Notes under the pieces: generated by a model
Seen by the model: the letters and a program-made list of their open reading frames with translations, nothing else
Database searches by the model: none
What the model was told of the DNA's origin: nothing
Assembly: GCA_038530925.1 (NCBI GenBank)
Contig: JBCBCG010000044.1
Span: 1-23,197, forward strand
Length of the DNA stretch: 23,197 nt
Source: JALEGB01 sp038530925
Lineage (GTDB): Bacteria; Pseudomonadota; Alphaproteobacteria; Rhodobacterales; Rhodobacteraceae
Reading direction: 5' to 3'
In this document: piece after piece, positions 17,271 through 23,197 of the stretch
Layout of the letters: each line of letters starts with the position of its first letter
Position numbering within the stretch: the stretch's first letter is position 1
Made by a program: the position numbers and the translations under genes

Positions 17271-18137
17271 ATGTCGCCGAGATCCGAGAACCAACGCGCC
17301 TGGTGGTTCGTTCTGCCCGTTCTGCTGCTCGTCGCTTTCAACGCGCTGGTGCCGCTGATGACGGTGGTGAACTACTCGGTGCAGGAGACGTTCGGCAACA
17401 ACCAGTTCTTCTGGCACGGCGTCGGCTGGTTCCAGGACGTGCTGCGCTCGGAGCGGTTCCATGCGGCGCTCGGGCGGCAGATGCTGTTCACCACGATCAT
17501 CCTCGTGATCGAGATCCCGCTCGGCGTCGCCATCGCGCTTTGCATGCCGCGGAAAGGGCCCTGGGTGCCGGTGTGCCTGGTGCTGATGGCGCTGCCCTTG
17601 CTGATTCCGTGGAACGTGGTCGGCGCGATGTGGAACATCTTCGCGCTGCCGGATATCGGGCTCCTTGGCTATTCGCTGAACGCGATCGGCATCGACTTTA
17701 ACTACACGCAGCAGCCGCTCTCAGCCTGGTTCACGGTCATCCTGATGGATGTCTGGCATTGGACGTCGCTGGTGGTGCTGCTGGCCTACGCCGGGCTCAT
17801 CGCGATCCCGGACGCCTATTACCAGGCGGCGCGGATCGACGGCGCGAGCCCCTGGGCGGTGTTCCGCCATATCGAGCTGCCGAAGATGCAACGCGTGCTG
17901 ACCATCGCGATCCTTCTGCGCTTCATGGACAGCTTTATGATCCATACGGAGGTCTCGGTGCTGACCGGCGGTGGGCCGGGCAATGCGACGACCTTCCTCT
18001 CGACCGATCTTGTGAAGATCGCGCTCGGCCAGTTCGATCTCGGACCCGCGGCGGCGATGTCGTTGATCTATTTCGTCATCACGCTTGCGGTCAGCTGGGT
18101 GTTCTACACGCTCATGACCCGCGGCGATCAGAATTAG
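17271..18137 (+). CDS. glpP: Glycerol ABC transporter permease GlpP
   Basis: This 288-residue inner-membrane permease has about six transmembrane segments: near 13-35, 70-95, 100-125, 148-172, 208-228 and 258-282. The cytoplasmic coupling (EAA) loop reads YYQAARIDGASPWAVFRHIE, between segments four and five. It follows glpT by 3 bp, with GGAG upstream of the ATG. It forms the channel with GlpQ. The sequence belongs to the binding-protein-dependent transport family used for sugars and polyols. Confidence 0.93.
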   Translation: MSPRSENQRAWWFVLPVLLLVAFNALVPLMTVVNYSVQETFGNNQFFWHGVGWFQDVLRSERFHAALGRQMLFTTIILVIEIPLGVAIALCMPRKGPWVPVCLVLMALPLLIPWNVVGAMWNIFALPDIGLLGYSLNAIGIDFNYTQQPLSAWFTVILMDVWHWTSLVVLLAYAGLIAIPDAYYQAARIDGASPWAVFRHIELPKMQRVLTIAILLRFMDSFMIHTEVSVLTGGGPGNATTFLSTDLVKIALGQFDLGPAAAMSLIYFVITLAVSWVFYTLMTRGDQN

Positions 18138-18148
18138 AGAGGCGCCTG

Positions 18149-19036
18149 ATGCTCGACGCCGCGGCCAAATCCTCCAAAGCCGGAGGCGGAGCCGACGCCG
18201 CCGGCGCGCTGCGGCGCCGCTCCGGCGGCGCGTCCCTCCGGCGCTACGCCTGGCTTGCACCCACGCTCTACATCATCTTCCTGATGCTGCCGATCTACTG
18301 GCTCTTGAACATGTCGTTCAAGACTACGAATGAGATCCTGGGCGGCTTCAGCCTCTATCCCCAAGAATTCACGCTTGAGAATTATGAGACGATCCTCACC
18401 GATCCGACCTGGTATTGGGGCTACATCAACTCGCTGATTTATGTGTCGATCAACACGGTGCTGTCGGTCGCGGTCGCCTTGCCGGCGGCCTACGCCTTCT
18501 CGCGATACCGCTTTCTCGGCGACAAGCATCTCTTCTTCTGGCTGCTGACCAACCGAATGGCGCCGCCCGCAGTGTTCGCGCTACCTTTCTTCCAGCTCTA
18601 TTCGGCGATTGGCCTCTTCGACACCCATGTCGCGGTGGCGCTGGCGCATTGCCTCTTCAACATCCCGCTCGCGGTGTGGATCCTCGAGGGCTTCATGCGC
18701 GGCGTGCCGAAGGAGCTGGATGAAACCGCCTATGTCGACGGCTACTCCTTCCCGGCCTTCTTCACGAAGATCTTCCTGCCCAACATCAGCGCCGGCGTCG
18801 GCGTGGCGGCGTTCTTTTGCTTCATGTTCTCCTGGGTCGAGCTGCTGCTCGCCAAGACGCTGACCGCGGTCGAGGCCAAACCAATCGCGGCGACGATGAC
18901 GCGGACGGCCTCGACGTCCGGTTACGAGCTGGGGCTGCTCGCGGCGGCGGGCTGCCTCACCATTATTCCCGGCGCGATCGTGATCTATTTCGTACGCAAC
19001 CACATCGCGCGCGGTTTCGCGCTTGGCCGTGTTTGA
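18149..19036 (+). CDS. glpQ: Glycerol ABC transporter permease GlpQ
   Basis: This 295-residue permease starts at the ATG at 18149, 11 bp after glpP, with GAGAGG upstream; a longer in-frame opening from 17759 overlaps glpP and is not coding. The first ~30 residues are Ala/Gly/Lys/Arg rich and cytoplasmic. Six transmembrane segments follow, the first at about 33-55 (WLAPTLYIIFLMLPIYWLLN). The coupling loop contains ELDETAYVDGYSFPAFFTKI, the usual EAA pattern. It pairs with GlpP. This protein is unrelated to the glycerophosphodiester phosphodiesterase also called GlpQ. Confidence 0.93.
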   Translation: MLDAAAKSSKAGGGADAAGALRRRSGGASLRRYAWLAPTLYIIFLMLPIYWLLNMSFKTTNEILGGFSLYPQEFTLENYETILTDPTWYWGYINSLIYVSINTVLSVAVALPAAYAFSRYRFLGDKHLFFWLLTNRMAPPAVFALPFFQLYSAIGLFDTHVAVALAHCLFNIPLAVWILEGFMRGVPKELDETAYVDGYSFPAFFTKIFLPNISAGVGVAAFFCFMFSWVELLLAKTLTAVEAKPIAATMTRTASTSGYELGLLAAAGCLTIIPGAIVIYFVRNHIARGFALGRV

Positions 19037-19053
19037 AAAGAGGAGCCTGAGCG

Positions 19054-19470
19054 ATGGGAGGACGCGTTTACAGCCTCGCCGCGATCGCCGGTCTCGCCTC
19101 GGCGCTTCTCGCGGACGTCTCTTTGGCTCAGGGCTGGGGCCAAGTCGCCCAGGCGGAGGAGAAGGGCTTCTCCTGGACCGATGCGATCGCGCCGGGTTTT
19201 TGGATGGCCTGGACCAACGCGACCGCGGCGTTCTTCATTTTCATCTTCGCGAGCATCGGCGTCATGGGGCTGCTGGAGCGGCGCAATCCCGGCGGCGCGC
19301 CGCGGCGCGGCGTGCTTGGGCTCGACACCACGCGCGGCGATCGGCTCTTCATCACATATCTCGGCTCGGCCTTCATTTTCCTCGGCTGGCTTGGCCTTGT
19401 CGGCGCGCCGCTTTGGGGCGCGCTCGCTTTGGCCATCGCCTGGGGCGCGTTTGTCTTTTGGAAGGTCTGA
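19054..19470 (+). CDS. glpU: Small DUF2160 membrane protein of the glycerol transporter operon
   Basis: This 138-residue protein follows glpQ by 17 bp with AGAGGAG upstream. It carries the DUF2160 pattern: a first membrane segment (FFIFIFASIGVMGLL), a cytoplasmic link with LDTTRGDRLFITYLGSA, and further hydrophobic segments ending LPLWGALAL-like (here APLWGALALAIAWGAFVFW). DUF2160 genes (glpU) travel with GlpSTPQV operons but have no proven function. This copy has an added N-terminal signal-like segment (about 1-25) and a short linker, making it longer than the core family. It is the last gene of the operon. Confidence 0.82.
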   Translation: MGGRVYSLAAIAGLASALLADVSLAQGWGQVAQAEEKGFSWTDAIAPGFWMAWTNATAAFFIFIFASIGVMGLLERRNPGGAPRRGVLGLDTTRGDRLFITYLGSAFIFLGWLGLVGAPLWGALALAIAWGAFVFWKV

Positions 19471-19472
19471 GC

Positions 19473-19491
19473 GCGCCTTCGTCTAAGGCGC
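19473..19491. terminator. Hairpin between convergent glpU and the sulfotransferase-like gene
   Basis: GCGCCTT (19473-19479) pairs perfectly with AAGGCGC (19485-19491) around a 5-nt loop. It begins 3 bp after the glpU stop and covers the end of the opposite gene, so it could end transcription from both sides. There is no T-tract. Confidence 0.5.
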
Positions 19492-20271
19492 CGCGGGCTC
19501 CAGGCTCCAGCGGCGCGCGGAACGCGCCCGCTCTTCGTCTGAGTAAAGCGCCTGCATCCAGGGAAAGCGCTGCAGCGTCGACAGAAACTCGGGGGCGAGC
19601 CGGAGCTCCCGCTTGGCGCGTTCATAAGCGGCGCCGAGCGGTTTCGTCGCGCCTGTGTTGGCGCTCGGAAGCGCGTTGAACTCGCGATCGAGAAAGGCGG
19701 AGAGCGCGGCGGGCGCCGCCGCCATATTCTCATGGCGGATCAAGAGCGCCTGGGTCTTGCCTGCGCGATAGATCTGATAGCCGCGCTCGGTCGGGAAGGG
19801 GCTGGCCAGAACATCAACGCCTGTCAGCGCTCTCAGCTCCACATCGAACCAGCGCCGGATGAAGTGGTTGAGATATATCGACGGGTAGTGATGCGGCCGC
19901 GGCGCTGTGAGCGCGCCTTCAATCTCGGCCGCGACCGCGGCGGCGGTCAGCTCACATCCCGCTCCGAGCCAAATCTCGGGGTTCTGCACCACATTCGACA
20001 GCGTCAAGGGAACGATGTCGCGCGCGCCGGTGATGATCGACACGCTCTGCGCCGCCTCCATGGCGCGGCGCGTCTCAGCATAGGCGTCGAACGCGCCGCC
20101 GGTGGTGGGACGGCCGTGATGCGCCGAGAAGTCTTGGAAGAGACGCCGATTGGCGTCGGACATGAAATGCACATGCCGCACATCAAAACCGCCTTCCGCC
20201 GTGAGCAGCGTTTTGATCGCGGTCGATCCGACTTTTCCGAATTGGTAGATCAGGACCAGGTGATCGGCCAC
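19483..20271 (-). CDS. Putative sulfotransferase-like protein (NKWYS/capsular type)
   Basis: This 262-residue protein starts with a GTG at 20271, with GAGGG upstream. The N-terminus YQFGKVGSTAI is a phosphosulfate-binding-loop pattern seen in sulfotransferases and in the putative capsular polysaccharide synthesis family PF10364. Later blocks match that family as I remember it: VRHVHFMSD, SIITGARDIVPLTLS (the usual basic/Ser segment for 3'-phosphate binding), NHFIRRWFDVELRALTGVDV and PFPTERGYQIY. It would transfer sulfate from PAPS to a glycan or other acceptor in the cytoplasm. No glycan genes are adjacent, so the acceptor is unknown. It is convergent with glpU and divergent from the FGE-like gene. 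Confidence 0.72.
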   Translation of the reverse strand: MADHLVLIYQFGKVGSTAIKTLLTAEGGFDVRHVHFMSDANRRLFQDFSAHHGRPTTGGAFDAYAETRRAMEAAQSVSIITGARDIVPLTLSNVVQNPEIWLGAGCELTAAAVAAEIEGALTAPRPHHYPSIYLNHFIRRWFDVELRALTGVDVLASPFPTERGYQIYRAGKTQALLIRHENMAAAPAALSAFLDREFNALPSANTGATKPLGAAYERAKRELRLAPEFLSTLQRFPWMQALYSDEERARSARRWSLEPAAP

Positions 20272-20385
20272 AGCTTCACCCTCGCTTCATACGCGACATG
20301 TCTAGGGCGCTGTCGTCGAAGAGGCGAGTCATTGCGCGCGTGGCGTGCGCCGCGCGCGCCGCCGTGGTGGCCTCGCTTGTCCCGG

Positions 20386-20397
20386 GTTCGGCCGAAC
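20386..20397. promoter_or_regulatory. 12-bp perfect palindrome upstream of the FGE-like gene
   Basis: GTTCGGCCGAAC is its own reverse complement and lies 29 bp before the start at 20427, in the 155-bp gap between divergent genes. It could be an operator for an unknown regulator. No matching second copy was noticed in the window. Confidence 0.35.
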
Positions 20398-20426
20398 GAT
20401 AGCGTTGTCTCCGCGAGGACAAGGGG

Positions 20427-21641
20427 ATGGCGATGCGACTGAGCCTCTGGGCGCTGACGTTAACCGGAGCTGCGGCGTGGGCGGGGCTGGCGCAGGGGCA
20501 GGCCGCCTGCGGCGAGGCGCTGTCCGCGATGTGCGCCGAACGTCTCGGCGCCGGCGCCATCGCGGCGAAGGACGCGACTTGTCAGCGGCAATGGGCCGCC
20601 TACCGCGCCTGCATCAAACGCATGGCGGCCTCAGCCGCGCCATCCGCGGCGCCGGGCCCGCGCGGCGGCTGTTCCGAAGCGCGCGCGGAGCGCCTTTGGT
20701 CCGACGCGAAGGATCTCAACAGCTGCGTCGGCTATGAGGGTTTTCGCGCGGCGTGCCCTGACACGCCCGAGGCGCGGTTCGCGAGCGCGAAACTGGCGCA
20801 ACTCGGCTGCGCGCCGACGCGCTCCCAACCGCAGCATCGGTCCAGTTCGGCTTGGGCGAACGCGCCCGCGGCGCCGAAGCCGGGCGAGACCTTCCGCGAT
20901 TGCGGCGCGTGCCCCGAGATGGTCGTGATCCCGAGCGGGAGCTTTTTGATGGGCTCGCCGGCCGATGAGCCTCAGCGCGGAAACTGGGAGTCGCCGCAAG
21001 TGCGCGTGAGCGTCTCATCTTTCGCGATGAGCGTCGCCGAGGTGAGCTTCGCCGACTGGGACGCCTGCGTCGCCGATGGCGGCTGCGACGGCTATCAGCC
21101 AAAGGACCGCTGGGGCCGCGGCGACCAGCCTGTGATCAACGTCTCTTGGCGGGACGCGAAGACCTATGTGCGCTGGTTGAACGGCAAGGTCTCAGGCGCG
21201 CCTTACCGGTTGCCGACGGAAGCGGAGTGGGAGTACGGCGCGAGGGCGGGAAGCGCGGCGCCGTTTTCATGGGGCCGGTCGATTACGACGGATCAAGCGA
21301 ATTACGATGGCCGCAAAGCCTATGCCGGCGGCGGCGCGCCGGGCGTCGATCGTCAGCGCACGGTTCCGGTGAAGAGTTTCGATCCCAACGCCTTCGGGCT
21401 CCACCAGATGCATGGCAATCTTTGGGAGTGGGTGGAGGATTGCTGGAATGGCCGCCATGAGGGGCGGCCGGCGGACGGCGCGGCCTGGATGTCGGGAAAT
21501 TGCGACGTTGCGGTTTTGCGCGGCGGATCCTGGGACACGCGTCCCGACTTGCTTCGCTCCGCCTTCAGAGGACGCAACGTCCGCGATTTGCGCAATCACC
21601 TGATCGGCTTTCGCGTCGCGCGCGGCTTGCAAGGGTTCTAG
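20427..21641 (+). CDS. Secreted FGE/SUMF1-fold protein with Cys-rich N-terminal region
   Basis: This 404-residue protein has a signal peptide (about 1-25), a region with eight cysteines (26-130) and a C-terminal FGE-sulfatase domain from about 161. The domain shows MVVIPSGSFLMGSP, VSFADWDACVADGGC, PVINVSWRDAKTYVRWLNG, YRLPTEAEWEYGARAG, FGLHQMHGNLWEWVEDCW, LRGGSWDTRP and LIGFRVAR. The N-terminal stretch AERLWSDAKDLNS...FRAACPDTPEARFASAKLAQL resembles the W..Y..P..FA..A segment found with this domain in caspase-linked proteins. True formylglycine-generating enzymes carry a catalytic cysteine pair near the C-terminus. None is seen there, so a catalytic role is doubtful. The ATG at 20433 is an alternative start. 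It is convergent with the HTH-DUF4384 gene. Confidence 0.85.
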   Translation: MAMRLSLWALTLTGAAAWAGLAQGQAACGEALSAMCAERLGAGAIAAKDATCQRQWAAYRACIKRMAASAAPSAAPGPRGGCSEARAERLWSDAKDLNSCVGYEGFRAACPDTPEARFASAKLAQLGCAPTRSQPQHRSSSAWANAPAAPKPGETFRDCGACPEMVVIPSGSFLMGSPADEPQRGNWESPQVRVSVSSFAMSVAEVSFADWDACVADGGCDGYQPKDRWGRGDQPVINVSWRDAKTYVRWLNGKVSGAPYRLPTEAEWEYGARAGSAAPFSWGRSITTDQANYDGRKAYAGGGAPGVDRQRTVPVKSFDPNAFGLHQMHGNLWEWVEDCWNGRHEGRPADGAAWMSGNCDVAVLRGGSWDTRPDLLRSAFRGRNVRDLRNHLIGFRVARGLQGF

Positions 21642-21659
21642 CGCCGGGCTCTGATTGGA

Positions 21660-22574
21660 TCAGCTCGCTTCGTCGAACACGATGTAGTCAAACAGGCCGA
21701 CGCGCTCGCGCATGATCTCGTCTTCTTCAGCAGCCTCCGCTTCCGCGGCCTCGCCGCCGTCGATGCTGGACTGCAGGAGGAAGCGGCGGAACTCCGCCAG
21801 CGGCACGGTCGCGCTGTCGCCGGTCGAGGTCGGCCAGTAGAATTGCGGCTTCTCCGGCCAGAACACCGCCACAAGAGTGTTGAGCCCCGGCGGCCCGCCG
21901 ACGGGCACGCCTTTGCCGGTTTCGGGCAAGGATAAGAGACCGCCTTCGCGGAAGCGCAGCACGTTGCCGAGCGCCGGATCGATCCAATGCACCAGCGGCT
22001 CTGAATAAGATTCGTCGGCCTGCAGATTAAAGAATGTCAGATACCCGTCTTCCGACAGTGAAGTTGAGATCTGCACGCGGCTGCCGACGGCGAGGCGCAC
22101 GATCTCGCCGCCGGGATGCTCGCTCTGCGCGCCCGTGCCGATGCCGAGCACGCCGCCTTCGATGAAGAGCGGCAGGCGCGAGCGCTCGACGATGCGGCGC
22201 AACCAGCCGAGCGGATCGAGCCGGCGCTGCATCGCTTCGCGCACCTGCTCCTGAAACGCGGCGATGGCGCGCGGATCGGCGTCGTCGCCTTCGAACCAGA
22301 GCGCCTCGCTCAAGCCCAGCCGATCAAGCCGGAACGCGCGGTGGAGCGCACGCAGGAATCCTGCGCTGAGTTTGCGCCGCCCGTTGATCACCTCGCTGAA
22401 ATGCGTCTTGCCCGGCGCGCCTGCGGCGAGATGCGGCGCCATGGCCTCGCGGATGAGATCATCCGTGTCGAGATGCAGCTCGGCGACTTCGGTGCGCAGC
22501 GCTTCGATCCGCGCGCGCAGGCGCCGCGGCTCGTAGCTCCGCCGATGGTCGAACTGCTCCGCGCCGTCAGACAT
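21660..22574 (-). CDS. HTH plus DUF4384-like protein
   Basis: This 304-residue protein starts at the ATG at 22574, behind AAAGGGAG. Residues about 54-90 (KTHFSEVINGRRKLSAGFLRALHRAF) look like an Xre-type helix-turn-helix. Residues about 156-265 resemble DUF4384: EIVRLAVGSRVQIST, EDGYLTFFNLQADESY, LLSLPETGKG and GPPGLNTLVAVFWPEKP. A Glu/Ala-rich acidic tail follows. There is no signal peptide, so it is cytoplasmic. DUF4384 is often found with caspase-like or kinase domains as a sensor or adaptor module; coupling to a DNA-binding domain is less usual. It is divergent from the broken patatin gene and could regulate that gap (inference). Assignment of the DUF is from memory of the pattern, hence moderate confidence. 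Confidence 0.65.
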   Translation of the reverse strand: MSDGAEQFDHRRSYEPRRLRARIEALRTEVAELHLDTDDLIREAMAPHLAAGAPGKTHFSEVINGRRKLSAGFLRALHRAFRLDRLGLSEALWFEGDDADPRAIAAFQEQVREAMQRRLDPLGWLRRIVERSRLPLFIEGGVLGIGTGAQSEHPGGEIVRLAVGSRVQISTSLSEDGYLTFFNLQADESYSEPLVHWIDPALGNVLRFREGGLLSLPETGKGVPVGGPPGLNTLVAVFWPEKPQFYWPTSTGDSATVPLAEFRRFLLQSSIDGGEAAEAEAAEEDEIMRERVGLFDYIVFDEAS

Positions 22575-22617
22575 GTCCGCTCCCTTTTGGACTGCTGTCG
22601 CACCGCTCCGGGCGACG

Positions 22618-22650
22618 CCCGCGCCGCCGCTTGGCCCGCGCCGCCGCTTG
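22618..22650. repeat. 17-bp tandem duplication in the divergent gap
   Basis: CCCGCGCCGCCGCTTG occurs at 22618-22633 and again at 22635-22650. It lies in the 230-bp gap (22575-22804) upstream of the HTH-DUF4384 gene. Confidence 0.6.
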
Positions 22651-22702
22651 CGCGCCTGCGTGGTCTCGCATCGTCTCTCTCAGATCATTTAGGCGCCGTG
22701 GA

Positions 22703-22718
22703 GGCGTGAATAAACGCC
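22703..22718. promoter_or_regulatory. Inverted repeat GGCGT-N6-ACGCC in the divergent gap
   Basis: GGCGT (22703-22707) and ACGCC (22714-22718) flank GAATAA. The site is the only AT-richer palindrome in the HTH-DUF4384/patatin divergent gap. It is a candidate operator for the neighbouring HTH protein (inference). Confidence 0.35.
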
Positions 22719-22804
22719 GGGCGATGAGAACTTCTGGGAATTGCGGCGCCGGACCGTGGCCGCGCACAAACGGGCCGACGACGGATGGCTGGAGTTCAGA
22801 GATC

Positions 22805-23134
22805 ATGACGATGACGGATGGCGCGCCGCGGGCGCGGAGAAAGCAGGTGTTGTCGCTCTCCGGCGGCGGGCTGCGCGGCTTGATCGCGGCGGCGATGCTC
22901 GAACGGCTCGAGCAGCTTGGTCGCGAGCGCTTCGGATCCGAGCGTCGCTTGTCGGATTTCTTCGATCTGGTCGGCGGCGCCTCCACCGGCGCGGTGATGG
23001 CGACCGCGGTCGCGCTCGGCTGCGAGGCCAAACGGATCGTCGCCTTTTACCGAGACGACGCTCCGCAAGTATTCAGCCGCAAGCGCTTCGCCGTGCCGCT
23101 GGTGACGGAGCTTTTCAGCTCGCGGGATCGTTGA
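22805..23134 (+). pseudogene. Patatin-like phospholipase, N-terminal part only (broken)
   Basis: This 109-residue open frame encodes the first third of a patatin-like lipid acyl hydrolase. The oxyanion-hole motif GGGLRG is at 20-25 and the nucleophile elbow GASTG at 58-62, with Ser60. Patatin proteins are normally about 300-400 residues and end their active site with a DGG/DGA aspartate. This frame meets a TGA directly after the segment FAVPLVTELFSSR, where the family would continue. The missing DGG region appears right next to it on the opposite strand (23115-23197). The start is the ATG at 22805, with GGAG about 10 bp upstream; an earlier opening from 22631 has no conserved sequence. The gene is thus interrupted, by an inversion or by misassembly. 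Confidence 0.75.
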
Positions 23135-23197
23135 ACGGCGTCGCCCCGCCATCGACGCAGGCCGCCGGGGCGCCGTCCTCGCCGATCGGCAGCACCG
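23115..23197 (-). pseudogene. Patatin DGG active-site fragment, inverted (partial)
   Basis: Read on the minus strand from the window edge, the frame encodes VLPIGEDGAPAACVDGGATP then FNDPAS, and stops at a TGA (23115-23117). The VDGGATPFNDPA motif is the patatin Asp-dyad region, normally followed by 40 or more residues. It stops instead a few residues after the motif. It overlaps the end of the plus-strand patatin part by 20 bp. Both halves are truncated at the same junction, which supports their origin from one gene. Confidence 0.65.

Overview
The window reads as chromosomal DNA of an alphaproteobacterium. The evidence is the very high G+C content, dense gene packing with ATGA start/stop overlaps, and a glycerol ABC transporter of the rhizobial GlpSTPQUV type. 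The exact lineage cannot be set from the sequence alone. No rRNA, tRNA, CRISPR array, transposase or integrase was seen.

Region 1 (1-4106, + strand) looks like a metal-acquisition operon. It holds the C-terminal end of a His-containing protein, a MacB/LolD-type ATPase and its FtsX-like permease, a NikK-like DUF4198 periplasmic protein, a NikL-like small periplasmic protein and a divergent ZnuA-like binding protein. The usual partners (NikMNO, ZnuBC) are not in view. The ZnuA-like protein has lost two of the three canonical histidine ligands.

Region 2 (4365-9017) holds, on the minus strand, a short-chain dehydrogenase, a secreted two-EF-hand protein and a secreted Gly/Arg-rich repeat protein. 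On the plus strand, divergent from these, is an OmpR/EnvZ-type two-component system. A GTAAC-N5-GTTGC direct repeat lies in the divergent gap and is a candidate response-regulator site.

Region 3 (9043-19470) is a complete glycerol uptake and catabolism locus. On the minus strand glpR, glpD and glpK encode the DeoR-family repressor, the glycerol-3-phosphate dehydrogenase and the glycerol kinase. On the plus strand glpV-S-T-P-Q-U encode a binding protein, two ATPases, two permeases and a small DUF2160 membrane protein. The 161-bp divergent control region has three TTTCG half-sites about 20-22 bp apart, one inside a CTTTCGAAAG palindrome next to a TTGACA box. Imported glycerol would be phosphorylated by GlpK and oxidised by GlpD to dihydroxyacetone phosphate. 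GlpS and GlpT carry complementary motif losses that predict one canonical and one degenerate ATP site. A 16-bp imperfect tandem repeat (six units) fills the glpK-glpD gap and runs into the glpD 3' end.

Region 4 (19483-23197) is accessory in character. It holds a putative sulfotransferase-like protein, a secreted FGE/SUMF1-fold protein, an HTH plus DUF4384-like protein and a broken patatin phospholipase. The patatin N-terminal part (GGGLRG, GASTG) is on the plus strand and stops after 109 residues. Directly after it, in the opposite orientation, lies a stretch encoding the patatin DGG active-site region. This is the arrangement expected if an internal part of one patatin gene had been inverted. 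It is the most unusual signal in the window, but the contig edge cuts it off and an assembly chimera is possible.
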